A stretch of DNA of 64,000 nucleotides from NCBI RefSeq assembly GCF_019355935.1, contig NZ_CP079925.1, positions 1,426,001 to 1,490,000 of the forward strand, read 5' to 3'. The position numbers and the translations under genes were made by a program. A model generated the notes under the pieces. That model ran no database searches. It was not told where the DNA came from and worked only from the letters and a program-made list of their open reading frames with translations. Below are positions 28,526-36,979 of the stretch, in pieces; within the stretch, counting starts at the first letter, position 1; every line of letters starts with the position of its first letter. Source of the stretch: Comamonas sp. Y33R10-2. Its GTDB lineage: Bacteria > Pseudomonadota > Gammaproteobacteria > Burkholderiales > Burkholderiaceae_C.

Positions 28526-28854
28526 GGGCGAAACAATTAAGCAGTTGTCATGCTAAGGGCAGGGCCGGCGTTTGACTATGGCGTTGTGCCCGTGATTGCA
28601 CCTTATTGACGCCCAAGAAGTGCCTGAACATTGCTTGAGTACTACGTAGCATCACTTGCCCCGATGGGTCTGAGGTTGCCCAGACTCAGGCATCATTGAG
28701 GGTTACTACGAAAGTAGGCAGGCTTTGAACCGCTTGCTGCTATCAAAATGAAAGCTCGCGGTGCTTGCCTAGACCAGCTCTGCGGGCGGGATGAAACCAA
28801 TCACTTTTTTATAGCGACTGCCGCATTGTTGATGCGGACTACGCGATATTTTTC
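28526..28854. other. Divergent intergenic region before metN
   Basis: 329 bp. Includes TACTACGTAG at 28639 and a degenerate dispersed repeat at about 28739-28795 (CTGCTATCAAAATGAAAGCT...). I do not recognise a SAM-sensing riboswitch or a clear promoter. Confidence 0.35.
28739..28795. repeat. Degenerate dispersed repeat
   Basis: Starts GCTATCAAAATGAAAGCT and resembles the GCTATTAAAAATG edge of the copies in xseA; the core is GCTTGCC...GGGCGGG rather than GTCCTT. Grouping is tentative. Confidence 0.3.
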
Positions 28855-29901
28855 ATGATAGAAATTCGGGATTTATCCCTGACCTACCAAGGCTCCAAGG
28901 GCCCGGTGCACGCCTTGCGTGACATCAACTTAGAAATTGCCTCGGGCGAGGTGTTTGGCATTATTGGCCGCTCTGGTGCGGGCAAAAGCTCGCTGGTGCG
29001 CTGCCTGAATTTGCTCAACCGCCCCACCGCAGGCAGCGTTGTGGTGCATGGCCGCGATTTGATGAAACTGTCCAATGCCGACTTGCGCGCCGCGCGACGC
29101 GACATTGGCATGGTGTTTCAACACTTCAACTTGCTTTCATCGCGCACGGTGTTTGACAACGTGGCCCTGCCGCTTGAGCTGGCGGGCATGAGCGAGGGCG
29201 AAATCTCTCAGCGCGTGACGCCGCTGCTGGAGTTGGTGGGCTTGGATCACCTCTCAGATCGCTACCCCGCGCAGATCTCCGGCGGCCAAAAGCAGCGCGT
29301 GGGCATTGCCCGTGCGCTGGCCAGCAACCCCAAGGTTTTGCTCAGCGATGAAGCCACTTCAGCGCTGGATCCTGAAACCACGCGCTCCATTCTTGATTTG
29401 CTGCGCAAGGTCAATCGCGAGTTGGGCGTGACCGTGGTCTTGATTACCCACCAGATGCAGGTCATTAAGCAGATCGCGGATCGCGTGGCTGTCATCGACG
29501 GCGGCGAAATTGCCGAGCTAGGCCCCGTCATTGACGTGTTCACCCGCCCGCAGCAAGCCATTACCAAGAGCTTGATTGACGAAATCGTGCCCCAGCAACT
29601 GCCCGAGTCCGTGATGAACCGCGTGACGGCTTTGGCCGCCCAGTTGCAGCCCGGCCAGCGTGGTCAGTTGCTGCGTTTGTCGTATGCGGGTGAGAGCGCT
29701 TATCAGCCCATCTTGTCGCATCTGATTCGTGAGCTGGGTCTGGATTTGTCGATTCTGCATGGCCAGATCGATGAGATTCAGGAGCAGACTTTTGGCTCGC
29801 TGGCCGTTTATGCCAGCGGTGAGAGCAGCAAGATTGATGCAGCCGTGACCCATTTGCGCGCCAGCGGCGTGCAGGTGGAAATTGTGCCCAGCAAGGACTA
29901 A
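28855..29901 (+). CDS. metN: Methionine ABC transporter ATP-binding protein
   Basis: ATPase of the MetNIQ importer for D/L-methionine. 348 residues. Walker [13 protein letters not shown] near 39, signature [15 protein letters not shown] near 142, Walker [17 protein letters not shown] near 162, then a C-terminal NIL domain (residues about 265-345, [20 protein letters not shown]) that in E. coli binds methionine and inhibits the transporter. metI begins 5 bp after the stop. Start ATG 28855; the upstream sequence has no strong Shine-Dalgarno. Confidence 0.95.
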   Translation: MIEIRDLSLTYQGSKGPVHALRDINLEIASGEVFGIIGRSGAGKSSLVRCLNLLNRPTAGSVVVHGRDLMKLSNADLRAARRDIGMVFQHFNLLSSRTVFDNVALPLELAGMSEGEISQRVTPLLELVGLDHLSDRYPAQISGGQKQRVGIARALASNPKVLLSDEATSALDPETTRSILDLLRKVNRELGVTVVLITHQMQVIKQIADRVAVIDGGEIAELGPVIDVFTRPQQAITKSLIDEIVPQQLPESVMNRVTALAAQLQPGQRGQLLRLSYAGESAYQPILSHLIRELGLDLSILHGQIDEIQEQTFGSLAVYASGESSKIDAAVTHLRASGVQVEIVPSKD

Positions 29902-29906
29902 GAGCG

Positions 29907-30572
29907 ATGTTTGAGAATTTTTCGGAAATGATGCTCCAGCTGCTGCTGGATTCCTTTTGGGAGACGCTGTTCATGGTCGGCGTCTCAGGCCTGATTGGCG
30001 GGCTGATTGGTATTCCTCTGGGCGTATTTTTGCGCCTCACCGATCATGGCGGCATTTTGCAAAACGGCCCGGCCAACAAGACCGTCGGCTGGATTGTGAA
30101 CGCGCTGCGCTCCACGCCTTTCATCATCTTGCTGGTGGCGATCATTCCGCTTACGCGCTTTATCACCGGTTCGTCCATCGGCACTTGGGCTGCGGTCGTG
30201 CCTTTGACCATTGCCGCCGCACCTTTTGTGGCGCGTTTGGTGGAAACCGCATTGCGTGAAGTCGATGGTGGCCTGATCGAAGCGGCCCAGTCCATGGGCG
30301 CGAGCACCACTCAGATTGTTTGGAAGGTTTTGCTGCCTGAGGCGCTGCCCGGCATCGTCGCGGGCCTGACCATCAGCTTTGTGAGCTTGACAGGTTATTC
30401 GGCCATGGCGGGAGCCATTGGCGGTGGCGGCTTGGGTGACTTGGGTATTCGTTACGGCTACCAGCGCTTCTTGCCCGATGTGATGCTGGTTGTGGTGGTG
30501 ATTTTGATCTTCTTTGTGCAGATTATTCAAAGCTTGGGTGACTGGGCGGTGCGCCGTCTGAGCCATCGCTAA
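29907..30572 (+). CDS. metI: Methionine ABC transporter permease
   Basis: Inner-membrane permease of MetNIQ. 221 residues, five predicted membrane helices, beginning with LLLDSFWETLFMVGVSGLIGGLIG. The coupling (EAA) loop that touches MetN reads IEAAQSMGASTTQIVWKVLL near 128. Immediately follows metN, certainly the same operon. The solute-binding gene metQ is displaced 676 bp downstream by an SSB-like gene. Confidence 0.95.
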   Translation: MFENFSEMMLQLLLDSFWETLFMVGVSGLIGGLIGIPLGVFLRLTDHGGILQNGPANKTVGWIVNALRSTPFIILLVAIIPLTRFITGSSIGTWAAVVPLTIAAAPFVARLVETALREVDGGLIEAAQSMGASTTQIVWKVLLPEALPGIVAGLTISFVSLTGYSAMAGAIGGGGLGDLGIRYGYQRFLPDVMLVVVVILIFFVQIIQSLGDWAVRRLSHR

Positions 30573-30713
30573 GCTATCGAGATCATTACCAAATTTTAAG
30601 AAAGGGGCAGGGTCAGCTTGGCTGCTCAGCCCCTAGAATGCAAGCTCAAACTTTTTTTAAAAGGTCGCTTTGAAAAAGAGTGGCCATGATTTTTTTTGGA
30701 TAGATAACAGCAA

Positions 30714-31022
30714 ATGATGGATGGTTTGATTACCGGCCGATTGACCGGAGTTCCTGAGAGTCGCGTAGACCGCAACCGCCGCCCCTATATGGTTGGCCGC
30801 ATGCGAGCTAATGCTGGAGACGGCACCTCGATTCCTGTGAATATCGTCGCTTTTGACAATGCACCCTGCGCCGTGCTGCGCAGCCTCGCAGAGGGGGACG
30901 CTATTGCATTGCGCGGCACCTTTACCCCCAAGGTCTGGATTGACCGCCAAGACGAGTCGCACGCCGTGCTCGACGTGGTGGCCCAGCAGGTGCTGGCAGC
31001 ACCTACTTTGTCAGACCTTTAA
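30714..31022 (+). CDS. Single-stranded-DNA-binding-like OB-fold protein
   Basis: 102 residues with the order of an SSB or PriB OB fold: GLITGRLTGVPESRVDRN near 4, IPVNIVAFDNAPCAVLRSLAEGDAIALRGTF near 40-70, VWIDRQDESHAVLDVVAQQVL near 74. It lacks the acidic DDDIPF-type tail of replicative SSB and ends in APTLSDL. Two adjacent ATGs (30714, 30717) are possible. It lies between metI and metQ with its own terminator, so it is probably a separate transcript. Function unknown; possible accessory SSB or PriB-like factor. Confidence 0.65.
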   Translation: MMDGLITGRLTGVPESRVDRNRRPYMVGRMRANAGDGTSIPVNIVAFDNAPCAVLRSLAEGDAIALRGTFTPKVWIDRQDESHAVLDVVAQQVLAAPTLSDL

Positions 31023-31049
31023 GACGCTGCTCAGCGCACCGCACTCAGC

Positions 31050-31085
31050 AAAAAGCCCGCTACTGTTTTGTAGTGGGCTTTTTTG
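31050..31085 (+). terminator. Intrinsic terminator after the SSB-like gene
   Basis: AAAAAGCCCGCTAC pairs with GTAGTGGGCTTTTTT across a short loop. It separates the SSB-like gene from metQ. Confidence 0.85.
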
Positions 31086-31248
31086 TACCTTGCCTTTTTG
31101 TGCTTGCCTGAGGTCCTCAACATGCTTTGAGTGGCCTACCTACCAATATGTAGTTTGCAAGTGAGCAATCTGTCTAAAGCGCTGGCTTTTAATGGTCGAA
31201 ACAGGCGCTACAGTCAGTGTCATTCAATTTTTTGGCTCAAGGACTTTT

Positions 31249-32049
31249 ATGCTGAACAAGCGCTCGCTTTTGCGCACCACTTTGGCAGTGGCTGCGGCTG
31301 CCACACTGGGCTTTGCGGCTCAGGCTCAGGACAAAACCATCAAAATCGGTGTGACGGCTGGCCCTCATGCTCAGATTATGGAAGTGGTCAAAAAGGTTGC
31401 GGTCAAAAATGGCCTGAACCTCAAGATTGTGGAGTTTGGCGATTACGTTCAGCCCAATGCGGCGCTGTCTTCAGGCGATCTGGATGCCAACAGCTACCAG
31501 CACCGCCCTTATCTGGATGCGCAGATCAAAGACCGTGGCTACAAAATCACGGCCGTAGCAGATACCGTGAATTTCCCCATCGGCATCTACTCCAAGAAGA
31601 TCAAAACCTTGGCTGAGCTGCCCACAGGCGCCAAGTTTGGCTTGCCTAACGACCCCACCAATGGTGGCCGTGCTTTGCTGTTGCTGCAGAGCCAGGGCTT
31701 GATCAAACTCAAAGACGGTGCAGGCCTGAAGTCCACGCCTTTGGATGTGGTCTCCAACCCCAAGAAGCTCAAATTCATCGAACTGGATGCAGCCCAACTG
31801 CCGCGCTCGCTGGACGACTTGGATGCCTCTACTGTCAACACCAACTTCGCCATTGCTGCGGGCTTGAACCCTAAGAAGGATGCGATTGCGCTGGAGTCGG
31901 CCCAGAACCCCTACGTGAACATCATGGCCGTGCGCGAAGCAGACAAGAGTCAGCCTTGGGTGGCGCAGCTGATCAAGTCTTATCACTCGGAAGAAGTGCG
32001 TCAGTTTATTGATAAGGAATTCAAGGGATCAGTATTCCCGGCGTTCTGA
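31249..32049 (+). CDS. metQ: Methionine-binding protein MetQ (NlpA family)
   Basis: Solute-binding component of MetNIQ. 266 residues. Signal peptide MLNKRSLLRTTLAVAAAATLGFAAQA with cleavage before QDKTIKIG. NlpA-family marks: IKIGVTAGPHAQIMEVVKKVA, SSGDLDANSYQHRPYLDAQ, GLPNDPTNGGRALLLLQSQGLI. Unlike E. coli MetQ there is no lipobox cysteine, so it should be a free periplasmic protein. An upstream in-frame start at 31192 is discounted. A GC-rich repeat begins 3 bp after the stop. Confidence 0.94.
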   Translation: MLNKRSLLRTTLAVAAAATLGFAAQAQDKTIKIGVTAGPHAQIMEVVKKVAVKNGLNLKIVEFGDYVQPNAALSSGDLDANSYQHRPYLDAQIKDRGYKITAVADTVNFPIGIYSKKIKTLAELPTGAKFGLPNDPTNGGRALLLLQSQGLIKLKDGAGLKSTPLDVVSNPKKLKFIELDAAQLPRSLDDLDASTVNTNFAIAAGLNPKKDAIALESAQNPYVNIMAVREADKSQPWVAQLIKSYHSEEVRQFIDKEFKGSVFPAF

Positions 32050-32052
32050 TAA

Positions 32053-32140
32053 CTCCCCCCTGAGGCGCTTTGCGCCTTCCCCTTGAACAGGAAACAGGGG
32101 GACGGCGCCATCGCCGCGAGGCGGCTCTTGCTGGGCGCCT
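32053..32140 (+). repeat. Stop-proximal GC-rich repeat, copy 3
   Basis: CTCCCCCCTGAGGCGCTTTGCGCC... ending in GCGAGGCGGCTCTTGCTGGG. Directly follows metQ; a 20-bp insertion (TTGAACAGGAAACA) splits the central CCCC/GGGG arms relative to copy 1. Confidence 0.7.
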
Positions 32141-32298
32141 CTTTGTTGGGGCATGCCTGATTGGCGGGCATTTAGCTAAAGCGCTGCACTTGCAGCACTT
32201 TTTTATGCATAGCTGTTTGCGCTTGCTGGAGATTGGTTTCCAAGTCTCTTGGATGGAAAACCTTTGAATTGCTGCGCTGGCCGGTATTGTTTTTGTTG

Positions 32299-33003
32299 CT
32301 ATTCCATGACTTGAAACCACTCACCCAGCTGCGCGCGGGTAGTTTGCGTCTGGTTGACGGGGGCTGCATCATCGGCCCAGCCTAGCGCCATGCCGCAGAC
32401 GATGTGTTTGTGCTCGGGCAAGCCCAGTACGCGGCGCACGGTGGCAGGGTAGGAGGCCAGCGCCCCTATGGCGCAGCTGCCCAAGCCCATGGCGGCGGCA
32501 GCGAGTTGCAGGCCGTAGAGCGTCATGCCCAGATCCATATAGCCGCCGGGGCCGTAGTGAGAGTCGATGGTGATGACCAGCGCCACGGGCGCATCAAAGA
32601 ACTGGTAGTTGCGCGCAAACTGCGCCTCGCGCCCGGCGCGATCATCGCGGGTTACGCCTAGAGCGCCGTACAGCGCCTGGGCTGAGGCGACTTGGCGCTT
32701 GCGCAGCTGCATGGGCATGGGGCGAGGGAAGTAGGCATAGTCCTCACACTCCGGCACTTGATTTTTAACGTCATGTAGCAGAGCTATGCTCAGTTGCTCA
32801 CGCACAGCGCCGCGCACAGCAATGATTTGGCCGGGCTGCAGGTTGCCGCCGCTGGGGGCTTGGCGGGCGGTGCTTAGCAGTTGTTCAAGCAGTGCATCGG
32901 GCACAGGGTCTGGCAAAAATGCACGGGTAGAGCGGCGCTGCTGCATGAGACTCAGCATGGCCGTGTTTTTGGATGAATTCTCGGTCTTGTCAAGGTCGTG
33001 CAT
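32299..33003 (-). CDS. Nitroreductase-family flavoprotein
   Basis: 234 residues from ATG 33003, or 219 from the internal ATG at 32958 (MLSLMQQRRSTRAFLPD), which is closer to where the family starts. FMN site: QRRSTRAF near 23 and ARQAPSGGNLQPGQ near 46; C-terminal MDLGMTLYGLQLAAAAMGLGSCAIG near 157. Family members reduce quinones, nitroaromatics or flavins with NAD(P)H. The upstream ATG falls in a TTTGATAGCTG-type repeat edge. It lies 22 bp after the thiolase gene, at the end of the biotin transporter cluster. Confidence 0.87.
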   Translation of the reverse strand: MHDLDKTENSSKNTAMLSLMQQRRSTRAFLPDPVPDALLEQLLSTARQAPSGGNLQPGQIIAVRGAVREQLSIALLHDVKNQVPECEDYAYFPRPMPMQLRKRQVASAQALYGALGVTRDDRAGREAQFARNYQFFDAPVALVITIDSHYGPGGYMDLGMTLYGLQLAAAAMGLGSCAIGALASYPATVRRVLGLPEHKHIVCGMALGWADDAAPVNQTQTTRAQLGEWFQVME

Positions 33004-33022
33004 GGACTTGCAGCTATCAAAT
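32999..33022. repeat. Partial dispersed repeat at the thiolase/nitroreductase junction
   Basis: On the minus strand reads AATTTGATAGCTGCAAGTCC, the same edge as the copies at 2507 and 41668. It provides the ATG and spacer upstream of the nitroreductase gene. Confidence 0.4.
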
Positions 33023-33025
33023 TGA

Positions 33026-34288
33026 TTAAAGCGTTAAAGGGTTTCCGCCAAGCCACTGCACCAGCGTGGCAGCGCCAATGCCGCCCGCGCCGGCAATGGC
33101 GGCCATGCCTAAAGACTGTTTTTTTGAATCAGATTTGGCACTGCTTTGAAGCCGTGCCAAGCATCGCACCAAGGCAATAGCGCCCGATGCACCGATGGGG
33201 TGGCCGCGCGCCAGACCGCCGCCCTGTGTGTTGATTTGCACAGGCGTAAGGCCTAGTGCCTGGCAAAAGGCCAAGCCTTGCACGGCAAAGGCGTCATGCA
33301 GCTCTAGTGCAGATAGGGTATGGGCTGGTAGCTCTTGTTTTGAGAGCGCTGTCATTGGCAGTACTTTCGCTGCGCGTTTGAGCACTAAGTGCGCGGCATC
33401 AATAGCTGCCAGTAGCGGCGTTTCAGGTGCTGCGCCAATGGATGCGCTGGCCAACCACAGGGCGCGGGCTTGAAAGTTCCAGCGGGTGCAAGCCTCGGGA
33501 GTGGCCAGCAAGATCAGGGCAGCGCCGTCAGCCTTGGCAGACACCGTTAAGGCGCTGAGGGCGTGGGCATTAAGGTCGGCTTGATTGGCGTGGCTAACTT
33601 CAGCCACCGCGACTGCTGGCATACGCGCTGCACGTTCGGGCGTGATGGTGCGCGGATACGTGTCGTGAGCCAGACCCGCAACGGCGGTGATTTCTGCACT
33701 CAGGCTGGCTTGCCCAGCTGCGGCCCGTGCGTGGCTGAGTAGCGCATATTGTTCTTGCTGGCTACGGCTGTAGCCATGCTGCTGTGCGTAGTTGGCGGCA
33801 GATTGCAGCATGTCGGGGTCACGCGCTGGGTCTGGGGCGAAGGCTGGGCGCTCGTAGCTTTGCGGGGCATCGCTCGCGTGCGTGGGCCGCATCTGGCGAA
33901 TGGGGGCGCGGCTCCACGCCTCGGCGCCGCCGGCAATCACCACCTCGGCTTGGCCCGATTGAAGCAAGCCCACAGCCATGGCAATAGCGTCTAAGCCTGA
34001 GCAGCATTGCGTATCCACGCTGTGCGCCGCGCAGCTGTCGGGCAGGCCTGCGGCTAGAGCCAGCAGGCGGGCGGGGTTGCCACCAGCGCCCATTGCGTTG
34101 CCCAGCACCACAGCATCTACCGCTTGGGCAGGCAGGCCGGTTTGCGCCAGCAAAGCTTGCAGCACGGGCGCGGCTATTTCATGGGCTTGCAAGTGGCTGA
34201 GCGCGCCGCCCACAGGCGCGACCGGGCTGCGCGACCAAGCGATGATGGGCGTGTGCTTGTGTACTTGCTTGTGTTCGTGCATGAGCAT
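33026..34288 (-). CDS. Thiolase-family protein, SCP2-like, atypical active site
   Basis: 420 residues. Nucleophilic Cys in VDTQCCSGLDAI near 93, HDAFAVQGL near 327 (HDxF as in SCP2-type thiolases instead of NEAF), and the catalytic His in GGGLARGHPIGASGA near 354. The last conserved block, normally C-x-GGG-x-G, reads AAIAGAGGIGAATL, so the second catalytic cysteine is replaced by Ala. It may be a non-classical thiolase or lack condensation activity. It begins 5 bp after the ligase stop; the pair resembles Bacillus YhfS/YhfT next to a BioY protein. A role in making or degrading an acyl-CoA connected with biotin precursors is inference. Confidence 0.8.
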   Translation of the reverse strand: MLMHEHKQVHKHTPIIAWSRSPVAPVGGALSHLQAHEIAAPVLQALLAQTGLPAQAVDAVVLGNAMGAGGNPARLLALAAGLPDSCAAHSVDTQCCSGLDAIAMAVGLLQSGQAEVVIAGGAEAWSRAPIRQMRPTHASDAPQSYERPAFAPDPARDPDMLQSAANYAQQHGYSRSQQEQYALLSHARAAAGQASLSAEITAVAGLAHDTYPRTITPERAARMPAVAVAEVSHANQADLNAHALSALTVSAKADGAALILLATPEACTRWNFQARALWLASASIGAAPETPLLAAIDAAHLVLKRAAKVLPMTALSKQELPAHTLSALELHDAFAVQGLAFCQALGLTPVQINTQGGGLARGHPIGASGAIALVRCLARLQSSAKSDSKKQSLGMAAIAGAGGIGAATLVQWLGGNPLTL

Positions 34289-34293
34289 CGGTT

Positions 34294-35778
34294 TCAGGCC
34301 TGCAAGGGCTGAAGTTCAGGCAAATCGCTGCGTGTGGTTTGCAGCGCCAAGCCCAGTTTGCCGTGGTCAGTTTTGCCGCTGGCGGTGTAAGGCCAGTCTT
34401 TGCAAACCCACCATTGACGCGGCAGCTTGAAGGTTTGGGTGCGCTCGCGCAGCCATTGGCTCAATGCCAGTGCGCTGGGGCGTGGCTCGGGCATATCCGC
34501 TCGCCATTGCAGCACGGCCTGCACTTGCATACCGCGCAGTGTATCGGGGCAGCCTTGTACCGAGGCATGGGCGATGTGCGGGTGCTCGGTCAGCAGGTTT
34601 TCAAGCTCTTCGGGAAACAGGTTTTTGCCTTGCGTGACGATCATGCGGCTTTGCCTGCCCGCCAAGCACAGCATGCCGCTCTCGTCGATATGGCCCATGT
34701 CGCGCACAGATAGCCAGTCTCCATCGCGCAGCACGGCGGTGGGGTCATGGGCGTCGCCCACATAGTCCATGAACAGCATGGGGCTGCGGATGTAGATCAG
34801 GCCGTCCGATGATGGGTTGGACATGTTGGCACTATCGACTTCATCAGCTCGGATCTGTAGCTCGACATTGCTGAATGGCCTGCCCACGGCATTCGGGCTG
34901 CAGGTTTCATCGGCATCCATCCACGACACAAAGCTGGCCTCTGATGCGCCGTAGAACTCAATGATGCGAGCTTTGGGGAATAGGGCGCGCAGCGCGGGCG
35001 TGTGGGCGCGCATCCAGCGTGCGCCGCTGATGGTGATGAGCTCGATCTCGGGGATAGGGGGCAGCTTGCGGTGCTCGGCCCATTGCAGCATCAGCAGCAA
35101 CTGGCTGGGTACGGTGATGAGGCAGGGCGTATGGCCTTGGGCCATCGTGCTCAGACAGCGGGCCGCAGAAAAGCGCTCTTGCATGACCGCGCCCACGCCA
35201 TACCAGATGCCCTGCAGGGCGCCAAACAAAAACAGCGAGTGCGAGATGCGCCCCGGTGCCAGCGTGCGCTGGGCTACCACAGGGCCAAAGTCTTTCAGGC
35301 CTACGCGAAAGCTCTCTGTCCACGACTGGTGGTGGCGCTTAAAGCCTTTGGGCAGGCCTGTGCTGCCCGAGGTAAAGCCAACGTAAAAAGGCGTGTTGGC
35401 TGCTGATGTGCTTAGCTCGCAAGGCGTATTGGGTAGCCAGCTTTCAATGCGCTGGCGCACGGTGGCTTGCCAATCTGGGTCGGCAATGGCTGCGCAGCGG
35501 CCGCTGTAAATGGTGGCGAGAAAATCCACCAACTGCATGAGCGTTGATTGTTTAGTGTCTAGCAGCCGTATTTGCGCTGCGCGCTGGGCTTGCAGTTGGG
35601 CGGATTGCTGTTCTACGGCGGTATGCAGCTGAGCAAAAGTGAGCGTGCCGGCTTCGCTCTCAAGGGCAACTACATCAGGGCGGTTCTGGGCCCAATGCGC
35701 CAGCGGGCCGTGTACCAGTTGCCAGAAGTCTTGCAAAGGAGCGCAAGCAGGCAAAGCACTCACATCGCCTTTGTTCAT
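34294..35778 (-). CDS. AMP-forming acyl-CoA ligase linked to bioY
   Basis: 494-residue adenylate-forming enzyme. ATP loop FTSGSTGLPKGFKR near 135, FYGASEASFVSWMD near 280, hinge LCLAGRQSRMIVTQGKNLFP near 386, and the catalytic lysine in YTASGKTDHGKL near 472. Substrate is not readable from sequence. Its ATG overlaps the bioY stop (ATGA), so translation is coupled to the biotin transporter. In Bacillus subtilis YhfT (ligase), YhfS (thiolase) and YhfU (BioY) form a comparable set under BirA control; the ligase may activate pimelate or another fatty acid as a biotin precursor (inference). Confidence 0.82.
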   Translation of the reverse strand: MNKGDVSALPACAPLQDFWQLVHGPLAHWAQNRPDVVALESEAGTLTFAQLHTAVEQQSAQLQAQRAAQIRLLDTKQSTLMQLVDFLATIYSGRCAAIADPDWQATVRQRIESWLPNTPCELSTSAANTPFYVGFTSGSTGLPKGFKRHHQSWTESFRVGLKDFGPVVAQRTLAPGRISHSLFLFGALQGIWYGVGAVMQERFSAARCLSTMAQGHTPCLITVPSQLLLMLQWAEHRKLPPIPEIELITISGARWMRAHTPALRALFPKARIIEFYGASEASFVSWMDADETCSPNAVGRPFSNVELQIRADEVDSANMSNPSSDGLIYIRSPMLFMDYVGDAHDPTAVLRDGDWLSVRDMGHIDESGMLCLAGRQSRMIVTQGKNLFPEELENLLTEHPHIAHASVQGCPDTLRGMQVQAVLQWRADMPEPRPSALALSQWLRERTQTFKLPRQWWVCKDWPYTASGKTDHGKLGLALQTTRSDLPELQPLQA

Positions 35779-36368
35779 CGACGCCCGCCAAAGCGCCAGT
35801 CAGGCATGCCGCGAGCCACGGTATGCACGATGATGGCGCAAAGAATGCACTTGATGATGTCGCCGGGCACAAAGACCAGCGTTACTTTGAAGGCTTGGGC
35901 CAGGCTCATATTGGCCAGCAGCATCAGCCCTAAAACGCCAGAGGCATGCATGCACAGCAGGCCGCCGAGCAAAGAGGCGATGAAGGCGCTGATGGCCGTG
36001 CGGCGCGGTGTGCTCTGGGGTAAGGCCGCCATCACCGCACCGGTAATGCATGCAGCCAGTGCAAAGCCTAGCAAATAACCGGCTGAAGGCGCGAGAAAAG
36101 CACCAATGCCGCCGCGCCCGCCAGAAAGCAGCGGTAAGCCCACGGCCACGGCGGCGAGAAACAGCAGCATGGATTGCAGACCGCGCCACGGCCCGAGCAT
36201 GACGCCAGCCAGCATCACGCCCAGTGACTGGATGGTGATTGGCACACCCAAGGGCAAATCGATCTTGGGAATCAGCCCCAGCACAGCCATCAGCGCTGCG
36301 AACAGCGAGACCTGAGCCATGGAACGTGCGCCTTGGCGCGATACGGTGTGTGAGGAAGTCTGGCCCAT
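35775..36368 (-). CDS. bioY: ECF transporter biotin-binding subunit BioY
   Basis: Membrane S component that captures biotin for the ECF importer. About 197 residues from ATG 36368 (GGAG five bases upstream; ATG 36371 and 36407 are alternatives). BioY marks: LGVPITIQSLGVMLAGVMLG near 40, LLSGGRGGIGAFLAPSAGYLLGF near 80, and VFVPGDIIKCILCAII near 163 with the conserved PGD. Works with BioM (ATPase) and BioN (coupling protein) coded just upstream on the same strand. Coupled to the ligase by a 4-bp overlap. Confidence 0.92.
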   Translation of the reverse strand: MGQTSSHTVSRQGARSMAQVSLFAALMAVLGLIPKIDLPLGVPITIQSLGVMLAGVMLGPWRGLQSMLLFLAAVAVGLPLLSGGRGGIGAFLAPSAGYLLGFALAACITGAVMAALPQSTPRRTAISAFIASLLGGLLCMHASGVLGLMLLANMSLAQAFKVTLVFVPGDIIKCILCAIIVHTVARGMPDWRFGGRR

Positions 36369-36385
36369 CATGTCTCCGATCAGTT

Positions 36386-36979
36386 TTAAAACCCTAGCCT
36401 TGCCCATAGAGCATCAGCAACGCGGCGCGTGGCCTGCAGCATATGAATCGTCAGCGGCGCAATCAAGCGCAGGCCTCCGCTTTTACCGGTGCGCAAGCGG
36501 TAGGCATCGTCGAGCTTTTTCCATTGCACAAAAAAGTGCTCGGTAAAGCGCAGCATCAGCGCAATTTGCATGGCGATGCGCTCTGTGGGTATACCGAGCT
36601 TGGCCAGTGGCGAGAGTAGCCATTCCAGCACCTCTACCAAGTCGCTGGGTCGTGTGGTGATGGTCAGCGCAATGCCTAAAGCCGATGCGCAAATCAGCCG
36701 CAGTGCGCTCACCGTGGCAAGGTTGTAGTTGCCCATGAAGGCATGAAAACCCGCCACCAAAAGCGCGGCGATGATGACCGAGTGCATAAGCTTGCGCGCC
36801 ACTTGCGTGGCGGGGCCTAGCGACAGCCAAAAAATCACGCAAAACGCCCCGCAGCCAGCTAACCATAAGGAGGAGCTTGTTAAAAATAATAGCGTGCCGA
36901 AGACCGCCAGCAGCAAGAGCTTGAGCCCGGCTGGCCAGCGGTGCAGCCACGTGGTGTATTCGCTGTAGAGGCTACCCAT
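36386..36979 (-). CDS. bioN: ECF transporter T component BioN
   Basis: CbiQ/EcfT-family coupling protein that joins the BioM ATPase to BioY. 197 residues from ATG 36979 (MGSLYSEYTT). Four or five hydrophobic helices plus the cytoplasmic coupling motifs ATRPSDLVEVLEW near 117 and ADALWARLGF at the C-terminus. The ATG overlaps the bioM stop by 8 bp. Longer in-frame starts upstream lie inside bioM. Confidence 0.88.
   Translation of the reverse strand: MGSLYSEYTTWLHRWPAGLKLLLLAVFGTLLFLTSSSLWLAGCGAFCVIFWLSLGPATQVARKLMHSVIIAALLVAGFHAFMGNYNLATVSALRLICASALGIALTITTRPSDLVEVLEWLLSPLAKLGIPTERIAMQIALMLRFTEHFFVQWKKLDDAYRLRTGKSGGLRLIAPLTIHMLQATRRVADALWARLGF

Noticed and set aside
28526..28854. SAM-type riboswitch upstream of metN
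   Set aside because: No recognisable riboswitch core; the palindrome TACTACGTAG is too short to argue for one.
33330..33365. AGCGCTCT/AGAGCT inverted stretch in the thiolase gene as another in-frame repeat insertion
   Set aside because: It lacks the TTAAAAATG edge and the GTCCTT/AAGGAC core of the repeat family, so similarity is too weak.
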